Positions 1 through 12,467 of a DNA stretch of 64,000 nucleotides are shown here, in pieces. The stretch spans positions 1 through 64,000 of the forward strand of contig JBNGIS010017799.1 of NCBI GenBank assembly GCA_049999725.1, read 5' to 3'. Below the pieces are notes generated by a model that was given only the letters and a program-made list of their open reading frames with translations, ran no database searches and was not told the DNA's origin. Positions within the stretch are counted from its first letter, which is position 1. Every line of letters starts with the position of its first letter. Position numbers and translations under genes: made by a program. The stretch comes from Haplomitrium mnioides (lineage: Eukaryota; Marchantiophyta; Haplomitriopsida; Calobryales).

Positions 1-190
1 AGAATTCCAAGATTCCTCTTCACAAAACAGTGTTACTTTTGACAAGAAAGTTGAGATTTGTTCAAACAACAATTATTTGGAAGTAAGCAATGGATTACCA
101 AAAGCATCAAGTGTGATGGCAAGAATATTGGGGAAAAAGATGGCTTCTGCTGAATTAGATAGCTCTGTTCAAAAAGATCAAGAAGATGAA

Positions 191-361
191 CTCCATGCGC
201 ACATAGGATTAGAGACTCAACCCTATGCATGCATAGGGTCAAGGAGTGAATCCAATACACGCATAGGATTAACAAGTGAACAACTTGCATATATAGGATT
301 AACAAGTGAACAACTTGCATACATAGAATCAAATAGGGAACCTTATGCCCGCAAAGAATTA
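191..361 (+). repeat. 30-bp tandem repeat coding a 10-residue repeat
   Basis: About 5.7 units of 30 bp lie inside a 95-codon open frame (77-364). Each unit encodes ten residues of the form xxAxIGxxSE, for example PYACIGSRSE, SNTRIGLTSE, QLAYIGLTSE. The nucleotide unit carries a variant of the palindromic motif CTATGCATGCATAG. The copy at 221-238 is a perfect 18-bp palindrome. The frame ends at a TAG at 362-364. I do not recognise the peptide. It may be only the translation of a DNA repeat rather than a functional protein. The same DNA motif recurs at 1606-1629 and 4180-4720, which favours a role, or an origin, at the DNA level. Confidence 0.55.
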
Positions 362-391
362 TAGAAACAAACTTCATCCAGCACAAGATCT

Positions 392-1059
392 TTGTTGCCC
401 TTCAAATGGTCGAAGTTGAATTTTTCTTCTAAGTATTCCAACATATCAGGAAAAAAAGGTTCAACACAAAAATCGAAGATGGTTGTAGACATTTCTTTGT
501 CATCATCTGAAGGACACCTTTATATTCATGATCAAAGTATGTTTGGTCAAAACATAAAAAGCATACAATTTGTGGACATTTTTAATTTTGGAAATGAACC
601 CCTGTCGCTCATAGCACCACTGAAACAACGAGTGATTTTGCTTCAAGTTGCACTTTGCAAGGAGATTAGGACATCTAAAACAACCAAGTTCTCTTAGAGG
701 AGTCTTTAGTTGACAATTTGGAAAACAATTCTAGCAACGAGTCTCAATCAATCAACATTTCTTTGGAGTTATCGTCAAGGGGGCACCGATTTTGTTACAA
801 AAAACATTTCTTTCTAGTCAAGATATTAATCAAGATTCCATTTCGGAATGGTGCAATTCCTCCAATCCCCAAAAAGAACCTCATCTCTCAAAAATAGAGA
901 TCATAGAGGCATTTCTGGAAAAAGAAATCTATATACTAAATGAGTTTTTGTACATTAGTAGATGGACAATTTTTTCTAAGGACACTACGAGAGAATACCC
1001 ACTCATGAAGTTTATAACCTGCCCAATAATTTTACAAAATGGGAAGTTTATGACTACTA
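392..1059 (+). other. Unrecognised broken reading frames upstream of the DUF7869 locus
   Basis: Two short open frames (392-697 and 792-1073) and the DNA between them read on the plus strand into the start of the DUF7869-type remnant. The first encodes a 101-residue peptide without a motif I can name. The two are in different frames and separated by stops. They may be the N-terminal part of the same decayed gene, but I cannot show this. No promoter or start context is convincing. Confidence 0.3.
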
Positions 1060-3720
1060 CACAACTTATTTGAAAGTGAAAGATCCTCATTGTATTCTTA
1101 GTTTCTTGGGTTTTACAAAACATTGGAGACCTCATTTTCCAAATGTAAAAATTCTAAAACGCAATAGATTTGTTATTTGTGAACATGCAAAGAAATAAAA
1201 TGTTTGCGAGAAAAGTTTGTCTTGGAATCTCACAAAGGTAACAAATTTTCTTCTTTTTAACACTTTTGGTTAAACCATGCACTTTTTTCTATACTCAAAG
1301 CTTAGTTGTAGAGATGTTATGTTTTCTCAAGTCAAAGCCAAAAGATATTTGTTTTTGTTTAGTTATTCAACAAAGAAGATTTGAGTCAATAATTCTTAGC
1401 AAGTTGAGTTGTGAGAAGAGTGTCTATGCTTGCATAAAGTCTGTTATTTTAAGTTTCAATTTTAACCTTGTTTGCAGTCAAATAAAGCGAGAAAATCAAT
1501 CTAATTCTTCGTGGAAACCTTAGCCTTGCAACAAGTTTTGCTTTTTTTCCTTTAAATGAAGAGCCTTTGTAAAAGAAAATAGCATGAATCATTTTTGTTG
1601 CTTTCAAATCCTATGCATGCATAGGATTTTTTTTGTTCTCTTTTAAACTAGTCGCGACAATAGTCACAACAAGCCATGATATTGGTGTTGTTGTATTGGT
1701 CTTATACGTGCCTACGATCAATTGTTGTCTCCACGCATCCTAAACGCTCAGAGGATGTGTTCTAGTACAATTGTTTGTAAATCTTGCTTTTCTGTTTTTG
1801 AAGCTTTTTTTTATTTTATGCAAAATAGATTTTCCTTTTTTCAAATTACCTAAAGTTTATTTTTAATCCTTTACAAAGTTTTCACTTCTACGAATTCAAA
1901 CATTTGTTTAAGGTGACTTGAATGTTTCTAGCACCTGAGGTTGTGTTTTGAAGTTACAAGTATCTACATGTGTTTCATTGAACTACTTTAATGTCCATTG
2001 TGCTTTTGTGATGATGTAGTCAAATATAATCGCCAATTGTTTCTTCATCGTAACCAACAAATGAAAGAAAAAACAAAACTTGCAAACCATCGAAGAAAAT
2101 GTTAGGTCAATAGTCAAAAGTACTTAGAAATTGTCATTGATGGAATGGATCACAAGAAAATTGTTATTCCACATTGGCCTTTATCACCAAAAAAACATTG
2201 ATAAAGATTGTTTGGTGGGTATGCATGTTGTTGGTGCTTTAATATTCAATCATGTTTTTTCTTTTAGGGTCTTTTTAATGTACAGAAACTTGAAAAGCAA
2301 TTCTAATTTGATAATTACTGTGCTCAACAAAACATTTTGTGACTTTGATAGCTTGTTGCCTCCAACTTTGTATCTTCAGTTGGATAATACAACATGAGAG
2401 AATAAGAATTCTATCATGTTTGGATATCTTAGTCTCTTTATTGCCAAGAATGCTTTTTGAAAAATCAAGGAGGATTTCTCATTGTTGGCCATACTCATGA
2501 TCAAATTGATTAAATGTTCAACCGATTTTCGAAATGTTTAAAACATGTCAAAGCTTTCACGATTACAAATCTTAGCGAGGCACTTCAATTATCATATAAT
2601 CCTAAATCTAAGGTGACTCATTTGTTGGAAACTTGGGATTTCAAAATGTTTTTGCAACAACGTCCCTCTGTAGTTCAAAGGATACATGATATTACTTTTA
2701 ATCAAGAATTTAAGTTCCAATTAAATGATTCCAAGGCAAAGATTTGGAGCAAATAGTTTTCAATAGATGAATTTTGGTTACTTGAAGATGGTATTTTTCA
2801 GCTCAAGTATCTACCTAATGTGGATAGAGAAATTTGGAGTTCAATGTTGATTCCTCTCAAGGCATATTTTGAAATCAAGCGATCTCAAAAGGAAGAAAGA
2901 GAAGTGGATGCTGAGAAAGTGGTATTTTCAATAAGGGACAACATAAGTGAGAATTGCTACAAGTTCCTTACAGATTCTGATATTCAATAGTGGAATGACT
3001 TTTTTCTTGCCCAACGAAAGATTGCGGCCTACATCCTTGAGAAAAAAAGATTAGAGCTCAAAGCAGAATTTACCTTTCCACCTTTACAATAGTCAAACAC
3101 TTGTTATGATTAGCAAAATGTTTGTCTAGGTTCTCAGCTTGATGCTCAACAGACAGAAGAAAATACTCCCGTACAGCAAATACTTTCTACACGTCAAGCA
3201 ATCTATGATGGAGCACTTAGACCGCGAGAAGGGAATCTTTTTGTACAATACTTGATACAGGCATAAATTTGGCAATCTACAGGAGATGAAAGCTAGAATG
3301 TTTATTTGTGTTGTTGCATATCTGGATCCAAAAAGCAGACCTTTTTGGGTTGCCAAAGTTCTCAAAGTTTTGTTATTTGATGAGGAAGATCCCCCAAACC
3401 TAAAATGAGTACATGTTCAATGGTTTGTTTGTGAGGCCCATGATGCATTTTCTGGACAATAACTCCCAGAAAAATAGCAAAGTCAGTTTACATATTGATG
3501 TGCTTGATGTGATGCAAATCACAATTATGTTTTTTGGTTTTCTTCTTACCAAGAAAAACCAATTGAGGAAAACTACTCTAGCTACCATTAAAGAAAATCT
3601 ATTTGAGTACGAAAGACAAAAAGCCCTCATTCCTGAAATGTTTCAAAAAGATTCAATCACTAACATTAACACTAAGACATATCAACCAAACCTTGATGAA
3701 TCCTCTTAAGTTGAGTCTGA
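1060..3720 (+). pseudogene. DUF7869-type protein, broken remnant
   Basis: Three collinear blocks on the plus strand resemble the widespread, often multicopy plant and protist proteins carrying DUF7869. Block 1 (about 1077-1200) reads HWRPHFPNVKILKRNRFVIC. Block 2 (about 2040-2760) holds the core: VIDGMDHKK, HVVGALIFNH, a YLQLDNTT...ENKN segment, then VGHTHDQID followed by MFNRFSKCLKHVKAFT. Block 3 (about 3290-3470) has FWVAKVLKV and VQWFV. Between blocks 1 and 2 about 800 bp is unrelated AT-rich DNA, either an intron or an insertion. The core changes frame near a run of A at about 2190 and again before 2472, and has in-frame stops (after LQLDNTT and after HTHDQID). The function of the family is not established; its copy number suggests a mobile origin. 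Family assignment rests on recalled conserved motifs. Confidence 0.7.
1606..1629. repeat. Perfect 24-bp palindrome with CATGCATG core
   Basis: The 12 bases 1606-1617 are the exact reverse complement of 1618-1629, centred on the shared motif CTATGCATGCATAG. It lies in the AT-rich stretch between the first and second blocks of the DUF7869 remnant. CATGCATG is also the plant RY box bound by B3-domain factors, so chance resemblance to a regulatory site is possible. Confidence 0.7.
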
Positions 3721-5184
3721 AGAAGTCGAGATGAATGACTAAAGTCATTTAAGAATTTTGTTATATATTTTGTTTTTTCAAGTATATTGCAATTTAAGAT
3801 TATTTTATTTTATAAAGTATGTGAGAATTTTTAAAGTAACTTGTTGAATTCATTTGCCACCTTGAACTTTTTAATGTAAACCACTCTAAGTTAAATGTTA
3901 TTTTGTGTAAATGAAACTTAAGTATTTAGTTAATATTTTCATTTGTTTTGTAAAAATATTTTCTTCTCCAAAATGTAAGTATGTTGTTTCTAGAAAACTT
4001 TATTGTTTTGTAGATGAGTATAAGGTTATTGTCTTACTAAAGCCTCCGCCCAAATTGACTAAATATTTTTTTTCTTATTAAGACTTTGATGTATAATTTA
4101 AAACCTTTAACGTAGTTTGACTCGTATGTAAAGCTTTGTACCTATTTTACTTTTAGATTTCGAATTAGAAATCAAAATCTTTTGCGTGCATAGAGTTTGT
4201 TGCAAAAAAAAAAAGCGTTTACAGTCTGTATTCTTGGTTGAAGAAGTGTGAACCCTATACACACATAGACTTTGATTTGCAAGTCGAAAAGTCGTGCGTA
4301 CAAAAACTTTTCTACAGAACTTAAAACCTAGGTTCTTATCAGTCTTTATTGTGGAGTGTTCACATGTTGAGTTTGGATTCCTATGCATGCATAGACTTTG
4401 GGGTGGAAGTCCAAGCCTTCCACAAGTTCTACTTCTTATATACAACCCTCAAGCTTCTTCATACAAAGACTATCGACTACAACTTAAATTGTACACAAGT
4501 CATAGACTATTTTATAGATCTTGAGACCTTTATTTGGTTGAATCATGTCTAAAACTTAGAGATGTTTCTTGTTTACAATCTTAATTCAATCTCTTTAGCT
4601 ACTGCCTTTTTGATTTTGAGATATGGTACGTTTGTTTATATGCTTCGTTGAATTATAAAATATTTTCAAATGCTGAAACCTTTTTGAAAACCCCCATTAA
4701 CTTTTGCATGCATGGATTTTCAACTATAAGAGAAAGCTTCTTTCTTTCTTACACTTTAAAATAAAGCTTCTAAATCCATGCAATGTTTTGTTTTCTTCAT
4801 TTTTGTGTTTACTATTGCAAACTCATTCACTTGACTTCTAGTTCTATTGGGTTTTTTCTTTAGGTTTTGTATTTTTTTTTCCAAGAAAAAAGTTTGAAAG
4901 AACACCATTTCTACACGTGCCTAGAGCTTTCACAATCAAACATATTTCAAAATAGTTTCTTGTGACGTGTATTTCAACTTTTGGGCTTAGAATTGTAATC
5001 AATGATAAATGCAATTTTTTGGTGAAAACTAACCATAATTTTTATACTTTTCATCAAATTCAATTTTTCTAATAGTTTCATAAAAACTAATAATATTAAC
5101 TGATTTTAGATAACTAAATTGACTCTCGTTCTATCATGCTTGTTGAAACGACCAAAAACAAATCTCAAAAACTCATGTACTTTT
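3721..5184. other. AT-rich non-coding DNA
   Basis: Long T-rich and A-rich runs with no persuasive coding frame. The open frames at 4107-4552 overlap on both strands and arise from the motif cluster at 4180-4720. The stretch ends at the left terminus of the copia element, whose LTR begins at 5185. Confidence 0.6.
4180..4720. repeat. Second cluster of CTATGCATGCATAG-like motifs
   Basis: Variants of the motif occur near 4183 (gcgtgcatagagtttg), 4253 (ccctatacacacatagac), 4379 (cctatgcatgcatagac) and 4698 (ttgcatgcatgg). The core at 4381-4394 is a perfect 14-bp palindrome. Several copies are followed by ACTTTG or AGTTTG. The spacing is irregular (70, 126, 320 bp). The same motif is clustered at 191-361 on the other side of the DUF7869 remnant. 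Confidence 0.5.
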
Positions 5185-5471
5185 TGTTAGAGTACTTTTA
5201 GTAACATATTTAGAAGTATAAGAGAATATTACTTAACCTAGGATTAGAGTACTAATCTATGATTAGTAACTATGTTAGGTTAACCCTAACCTAGGATTAA
5301 GTTAACTTAAACATGTGTTGATTAACACATTGTATAATTATTCATCATCATTATTATTAAGATTGGAGAGAAGGAAGAGAGCTTGAGAAGAAGAGAAGAA
5401 GAAGTCAAGAATTTCCTATCACCTTTTGTTGTATGAGCTAATGAGTCAACACATTGCATGTTTATTACACA
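5185..5471 (+). repeat. Copia 5' LTR
   Basis: 287 bp, TGTTAG...TTACACA, the same length as the right copy. It contains several copies of a CTAGGATTAG / GATTAGTA type sequence and a purine-rich GAGAAGAAG run near its 3' side. I could not recognise a standard tRNA primer binding site immediately after it. Confidence 0.93.
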
Positions 5472-7867
5472 TTGCACTACAATACTTTGTCAACACTTTG
5501 TTCTAGCTGATTTTCACAATTTTCAAAATTTTCAATAATTTTTCTATATTTTTATTCTATAAAGAAAAAAAACAAAAACAAGTTTTTTTAAATTTTGATT
5601 TCTCATAAACTACATATATACTATTTTGTTTTTCTTTTCTTATTTTCCACTACTCAGAGTTTTCAAATTCTTAAAATACAATATTTTATAATTTTATATT
5701 ATATTATATTGTTGAAGAAGATTTCTTCAAGAGCAGGAGCAAATTTGAAAGTTTTGAAGAAACCATGGACAATTGGGATTGCCTAGAGGAGGAATCAAGG
5801 TCACCTAGGGGAGGCTATCCTTTGCCAACAAGAGTCACAAGTTTTTATCAAGAATTGAAGCAGATTGCATTTTTCTATTTTTCTTGGGTTCTTCACCATT
5901 ATTGATTAAACTGATCGAGAGGTTGTGTGCAATCAAATTCTGAATACACAGCAACTCAAATCGAATGATTTCATCAAGGATCAAGAATGCAATCCTCAGA
6001 TTTCAAACAACTGAAATCTTGAGGAGAATTTAGATACGTAGAGTAAGTGCGTCGTATCGGTGACACATCAGTGTTTTGACACTTATTGAACTTTTTCAAA
6101 GGGTCATCAAGGTGTGGAAGCAGTAATACATCACTATTTTGACTGTGATAAAGTTTGAAAGCTCAACACTATTTCTGAAAGTTCGAAAGGATGCGAACGA
6201 AGAGACTTCAAAGGTTCGAAGCAGATTTATTGAAGCGGTGACTTATCATTGTTTTGGCTAAAGTTCGAAGTTGTTCATTAGGTAAACTTTGAAAGTTTGA
6301 ATCTCTTTTTCATATATTAGATCAGTGCTTTATCACTATTTCAAATTTATTATAGTCTGTTCGAAGAGCTGTAGAGTAAAATCAATATATAGCGCTATCA
6401 AGTTTCTGCGCTCTGCTTATTGGATATACTGCAAGTCGCTCATGAAGCGACACTAGCTGCGGTACCGGAGCTATTCTTTGAAGCACCACAAGTTACACCG
6501 AGCCTATTAACTCGGCCACACCTACCAGATTACTTGCCGAAGCTGGCTTAATTCGCCGAAGCTTTCAGATGCAATCCCAAAGCTGCCAAGTTCGCCGAAC
6601 CTGCATAAAGGAACTCCCAAAGCACCATTTTATCCCTGAACCTGAAATATCAACCGAACCTAACTGTTCGTGAAGGGGGAGAGTTCTGATTCTTTCAATC
6701 GATATTTATGCGCTCAAATCAATCTTATTTTTGAATCTGATTACACAGAAAGGATAGCCTGATCCTGGCAAACAATCTGACTATTCCTTTGTACATTTTG
6801 GTTCAGAAATGACATCACAGTGACCTTTACAATTTTTGGTCTTCTCAAGTAACATATCATAACATTCATGTTCTGCAATTAATTGTTCCAGAGCCTGAAT
6901 TTTCATTTGTGAAGAACAATTGGAGTTAGCAATACATAGAATTATATTCTGGGAACTGAGTTCTAGAATCTGATTTGTACATCTGACATTCAGATCTATA
7001 GAACTCCAAATTGACATACCCATGTACTCTAAATTTGTCAATTGAACATTTCTAGGACCTTACAAGGGTTTATCTATCTGATTGAACTTATAATACACTT
7101 TCTAACTGTTCAACACATGTCTATACACTTGTACTGTCATTCATGTGAGCTATTACTCTGTTTTCACATAATTACAAAATCTGAGATTGACATCAATACA
7201 GTAAACACCACTTGACAAGTGAGAGGAAGTATGATAGACTGATATCTGATATTGTCTAAAATCTAATTATTTTTCATCACATATACACAGAGTAGATTAT
7301 TCAGAAATTCAAAATTCAGAGTCCAACTTACTGATTCTGAAATTGGTTCAATAATCCAAACTGATCAGTTAGCTCACACATTCAGTATAATTGAGCTGGC
7401 TAGAGGCCACAACTGATTCAGAGGGTTTGGAATCATATTTGGGACCACATCAGCTATCAACATCTATTTTCTGTCAGAATTACAACAACATATATTCTGG
7501 CTCAAATGTTCAGAACCTGATTGCAAATTGTGGAATTTCAAGCAAACTTCATCAACTTGGTGCTGCCTGGAGGAGTCAGTCCTTTGTCTTAAACTTTGTG
7601 GACAACATCTTGACTTCATCAAGAACCTACACCAACACTCAGTTTGCCATTTACAAAGTCAACCCCTTGCCTACTACAAGAAGAAGAGGGAAGCTATTCT
7701 TATAATAACTCTGTTATAACCTTTTGTTATAAAAGTGTACTTTTCAGATAACTATAAAAACTAAAAGCATTTTTTCATTATAGAACAGAACTTTGTTCAT
7801 TCTTAAAAATACAAAATCTTTTCAGCTTTCATTTTATTCATCTCTTTTTGGACCTTTCGCCTTTACG
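5472..7867 (+). other. Long copia 5' leader
   Basis: About 2.4 kb between LTR and gag without a supported gene. Short open frames at 5595-5786 and 7391-7719 (plus) and 6781-7041 (minus) show no recognisable motif. The part 6050-6350 carries an imperfect repeat with a dyad (separate entry). The length is large for copia, so a small insertion or extra sequence may be included, but no boundary is visible. Confidence 0.55.
6050..6350 (+). repeat. Degenerate GTGAnnnATCACTRTTTTG repeat
   Basis: Four related segments at about 6055, 6122, 6235 and 6324 (ggtgacacatcagtgttttg, gtaatacatcactattttg, ggtgacttatcattgttttg, gtgctttatcactatttc), 65-115 bp apart, separated by GAAAGTTCGAA-like sequence. Each holds a short dyad (GTGA...TCAC). 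A matching set in the opposite orientation lies at 13320-13645, outside the right LTR. Confidence 0.5.
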
Positions 7868-10727
7868 ATGGAAAAGCTTAATTTTAAGAGTCTAACCATT
7901 GAGGGGGGGAATTACCTCTCTTGGTCTTTAGATGCTGCAGTACATCAAGTCTATGAGGGATTGGAAACCACTATCCTCACAGATGAGGATGCTACTGCTC
8001 AACAAAAGGCTCAATCTCATGTGTTTTTAAGACACCATCTGTCTGACCCATTGAAGCTACAATATCTCAATGAGAGCAACCCAAGGATTTTGTGGGACAG
8101 TCTCAAAGACAGATTTGATCACACTAAAACTATCCATCTGCCTAAAGCTAGGCATGACTGGGTTAACTTGATAGTTCATGACTTGAATTCTATCTCAAAA
8201 TACAATAGTGAACTATTCAGAGTCACTAGTCATCTTACTCTATGTGGTCATCCAATGACAGATGAAGAGAAAATTGAAAACACACATTCTACTTTTCATC
8301 CATCCAACATGATCCTATCTACATAGTACAAGAATATGAATTTCAGAAGATATTCTGAACTTATTGCATATCTCCTACTTGCACAAAAGCATAAGTACTT
8401 GTTACTCAAAAATTCTAAAACCAGACACCCTGGTACTTTGCATGTTTCCCAACCACCTGAAATACATTATAATAGGCTAGTAATAACAAGAGGACAGCCA
8501 AGTAAAAAAGCCAGATTTGGTTCTAATCAGCAGACCTCAAATAGGGGCAAAGCTCCTATGATTGGATCTACTAATACACAATTCAGGGGAAGTGGAAAAG
8601 GCAGAGGATTTGCTGGAAAATTTATCCCAAGGGGAAAGGGAGGTGCAAGACCTCAAAACAGAGGTAGCAATATGCCCTCATCCAATAATACTAGAGACTC
8701 AATGAGGTGCAACAGATGTGGTTCACTAGGTCATGCTCAGAAAATGTGTAGAATACCTGCACACCTGGTGGCACTGTATGCCCAGGATCATAGCAAACAA
8801 CATGATCAAGAGAATTATGGTGTATTCCTTGAGCAAAAAGATAATTTAACTGACTATATCCTTAAAGGTGATGACCTCGCTGTTCTAGAGAATCACATGT
8901 TACAAACTACACATGCAGTTCCTTCTTTGGATGATCTTAATACCTGTATTATAGATAGTGGTAGCACTCACACTATATTGAAGTGCAGGTCCTTCTTTAC
9001 AGCTATTACTCTTTCAAGTCGAAAGGTGACAACCATTATGGGAAGTAACCAGATTGAAGAGGGGCATGGACCAGCCACTATCATATTACCAAGAGGATAT
9101 AGGCTACATATTATATCTGCCATTCATGCGCCTAGTGCAACTAAGAATCTGATTAGTTTCAAAGACATTAGAGACAATGGATTCCATTTGCATACAAGCA
9201 CATGTAGAGATCAGGAAGTGATTCATATATTACAGAACACTCCTAATGGATCTGAAATAAAGGAAACACTTTTTGCATATACCTTAGGGTTCTATTTAAC
9301 ACAAATTCAGAGTTTCCTTGTTGATGCAAAGCATATTGACCAAAGCATACTATGGCATAAACGCTTAGAACATCCTAGCACAAGCATGTTTCAGAATATT
9401 TTGAAAGTGTCACGATCTATACCTCCTAGCGTTAGACCTCATATGCTCAATGCACATTGCATCCAATGCTCTCAAGGCAAGCTCGTCCTACGACCAGCTA
9501 TATTCAAGACTATAATGGATATTCCTAAGTTCCTTGAGCGTTTACACGCAGATGTGTGTGGTCATATTGACGCACCAAGTGAACTCTTTAGGTACTTCTT
9601 GGTCATAATCTGTGCGTCATCAAAATGGTCTCAAGTTTCGTTGCTCTCTACCCAAAACTTAGTCTTTCTTAGGATACTGGCTCATATTCTGAAATTGAAA
9701 GCTCAATTTCCATAAAACCTAGTGAGAGTCCTAAGGGTTGACAATGCAAGAGAGTTTATGTCTAAGACTTTTGATGATTTTTGTATGACTATGGGTATCG
9801 ATACCGAGTACTCTATGGCTCACGTATATTTTCAAAATGGCATAGCCAAAAGAGTAATTAGAAGCACCCAAATGATGGCTAGACCCATGTTAATGTAGAC
9901 TAGGTTGTCGGTTTCTGCATGAGGCCATGCTATTTTGCATGCTACTTCTTTATTGAAGTACAGACCATCAGCCTTTAATGCTTTATCGCCTCACCAATTT
10001 TCCTATGAGGCTATTCCCGATCTCTCTCATCTCCAAATTTTTGGTTGCCAAGTACTTGTTCCAATTTTGGGACCGAAAAGGACTAAGATGGGTCCTCAAA
10101 GACAGAAGGGCATATATGTGGCCTATGAATCCTCGTCGATTATACGATATCTAGAATCATCCACGTTAGATGTATTTCAAGCTAGATTTGTTGAGTGCCA
10201 CTTCAATGAGGATATATTCCCATCCTTCTTTGAAGACAAAAATTCTTCAATACCAAAAATATTGGAATGGGAGAAAGTATCCACTTTATGGATGGATCAA
10301 AGAACAAGGCAAGGTGAGGACAAATTCAGGAGAACGATCACATATTCTTGCTGTAAATGTACTTGCAAGGATTCAGAATATTACTACAACAACAAGTGAT
10401 CAATTACCAAGCCAAAAGAGAGGACACCCTTTAGTCTCTAAAGACTCTCAGCCAAGGCAATGTTGTATGAAAAAGAGAACTACTTTCTCTACTGATGGAG
10501 CTTTATTACCATCATCATTCACCACACCACCATCTCAACCTACTATATCTCTTTTAGAGAACCGAGATAATAAAGAAATCTCGATCCACTATATGGATAT
10601 TGGGATTTTATGGAAAAGAGAGAGTGTGAATATGGATGATCATTTCGCTTTCATGATTTTACAAACTATATCCGATATACCACCTAATCCAAGGTCTATC
10701 AAAGAAGCTAAAGACAACCCCAATTGA
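7868..10727 (+). pseudogene. Copia gag, protease and integrase with in-frame stops
   Basis: Reading frame from ATG at 7868 (start chosen because MEKLNFKSLTIEGGNYLSW matches the usual gag N-terminus). Gag is followed by a CCHC zinc knuckle CNRCGSLGHAQKMC (about 8706-8750), an aspartic protease motif IDSGST (Asp codon 8954-8956), the GAG-pre-integrase HKRLEH...CIQC motif, and the integrase core beginning LHADVCGHID. The second integrase Asp lies in VDNAREF. The third acidic residue is replaced by Lys (codon 9848-9850, NGIAKR instead of NGxAER). The frame is kept from 7868 to about 10230 apart from stops at 8324, 9713, 9896 and 9920, then shifts by about 10230-10260. A further stop is at 10725. 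It cannot give a full polyprotein. Confidence 0.9.
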
Positions 10728-12467
10728 AATGAATGGGAAAAGACAATGAATTCCGAGTTGGATTCCATGATACAGAGGAAGGTATTCGGACCTTTAGTCT
10801 TTGTACCCTTTGACGCCAATTTAATCGGATATAGGTGGATATTTGTGAAGAAGAGAAATGAGAAAGGCGGAGTTATCAGATATAAGGCACGCCTTATAGC
10901 CAATGGCTATACACATATTCCTGGAAGAGACTATGATCTTACAAATGCCTCGGTCATGGATGCTATTACTTATCGATTCCTAGTTGGCTTTTCCCTAGGA
11001 CATGAGCTCATGCCACATTAGTTAGATGTGATGACCGTATACTTGTAAGGGCTTCTTGATACCTAGATCTATATGAAGGCTCCTCCGCAGCTTATTGCTA
11101 GGAATATCTATCATATTTAGGGGGAGAATGTCTCTAAGGGGAAACCTTCAAGCGAACCATCTACCTCTTTACGTACGACCATTTTACAGCCCAAGAGGAG
11201 GAGTACTAGGCTTGGACGTTTAGTCTATGAGATATAGAATAGGAAGATTGGACCTATAGTCCCTCTTATGCATCAATCGATGCCTATAGCCAAGGATGGA
11301 TATGTTGTCAAGATCATGAGATCTATTTATAGACTTAAGCAAAGCAGTCGTATTTGGTATCACAGATTTAAAGAGGAGATGATAGCTATGGGTTTCCACT
11401 ATGATGACATTGCACCTAGTTTATTCATCAAGAATGTCGACAAACAATTTATTGTTGTCGCACTCTATATTGATGATATAAACTTGTTTGGACACCAACC
11501 CCTCCTTGATCATACTATTTCTATGCTCAAGAAGATTTTTGTCATGAGAAATATTGGTAGAATAGCCTATTGCTTGGGACTTCAGTTTGAGTTCCTTGAC
11601 GATGGAAATTTGATTCATCAGAGTACTTATACAAAGAAAGTCCTAAAACAATTTAATATGGATAAATCTCATCCACTGACATCTCCTATGGAGATGAGAT
11701 CACTAGATAGAGATAAAGATCTATTCCGTAAAAGGAATGACATAGAGCCTATCCTTGGATTTGAGATTCCATATCTCTCTGCTATAGGAGCTCTTATGTA
11801 TTTAGCAAATCAAACTCGTCATGATATTTCCTTTGCTGTGAACTTGCTAGCCAGACATAGTTCACAACCTACCATTAGGCATTCGAATGGAATCAAGAGA
11901 GTTTTTTAGAGAGTTTTTACAAGGCACCATTGACATGGGACTATTTTTCCCAAGACATACTGATCAAATTTTAACCGGTTTTGCGGATGCAAGATACCTT
12001 TGGATCCTGACAATGCTAAATCCCAAACCGGAAATGTATTCCTCTATGGCTCTACAACCATATCTTGGAAGAGTACTTCGCAGACTTTGACTTGCATATC
12101 TTCCAATCATGTAGAGATTATTGCTCTGTATAAAGAAAGTCGGGAATGCATTTACTTACATAGGGTGATTGATCATATATATGAGTCTTGTGGTCTTCCT
12201 TGTTTATCTAGCCCTACTGTCCTCTATGAGGATAACTTGGCTTGTGTACAGCAAATTTTGCAAGGCTTTATCCACGGCGATCGTATTAAACACATCGCAC
12301 CGAAATTTTTCTTTATGCATGAGCAGCAGAATGACACGATATTTGTGCAGTTGATTGCTGGTAAAGACAATATTGCTGATCTTCTTACCAAGGCTTGGAC
12401 TTCGCAGATTATCCAGTCTTTTATGATATACATCTCTATCTTCGATTATCTCTATCTTTTATATTGA
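10728..12467 (+). pseudogene. Copia reverse transcriptase and RNase H, broken
   Basis: The RT starts near NEWEKTMNSELDSMIQ and keeps WIFVKKRNEKG, the motif A region (LDVMTVYL, Asp codon 11025-11027), SIYRLKQSSRIWYHRF and the catalytic YIDD (11466-11477). Stops interrupt it at 11019 and several places up to 11240. RNase H follows with GFADARYL, SSNHVEIIALYKESREC, LYEDNLACVQ and DNIADLLTKA. Frameshifts fall near 11890 and 12000, so this part is spread over two frames. Function is lost, but the order confirms copia identity. Confidence 0.88.

Noticed and set aside
191-361. CRISPR-like array (about 30-bp repeat)
   Set aside because: Units are contiguous with no unique spacers, and the DNA is eukaryotic.
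4107-4552. Cysteine-rich peptides on both strands (RSRTCGRLGL... and others)
   Set aside because: Generated by repeated GCATGCATAG motifs read in different frames. No start context or homology.
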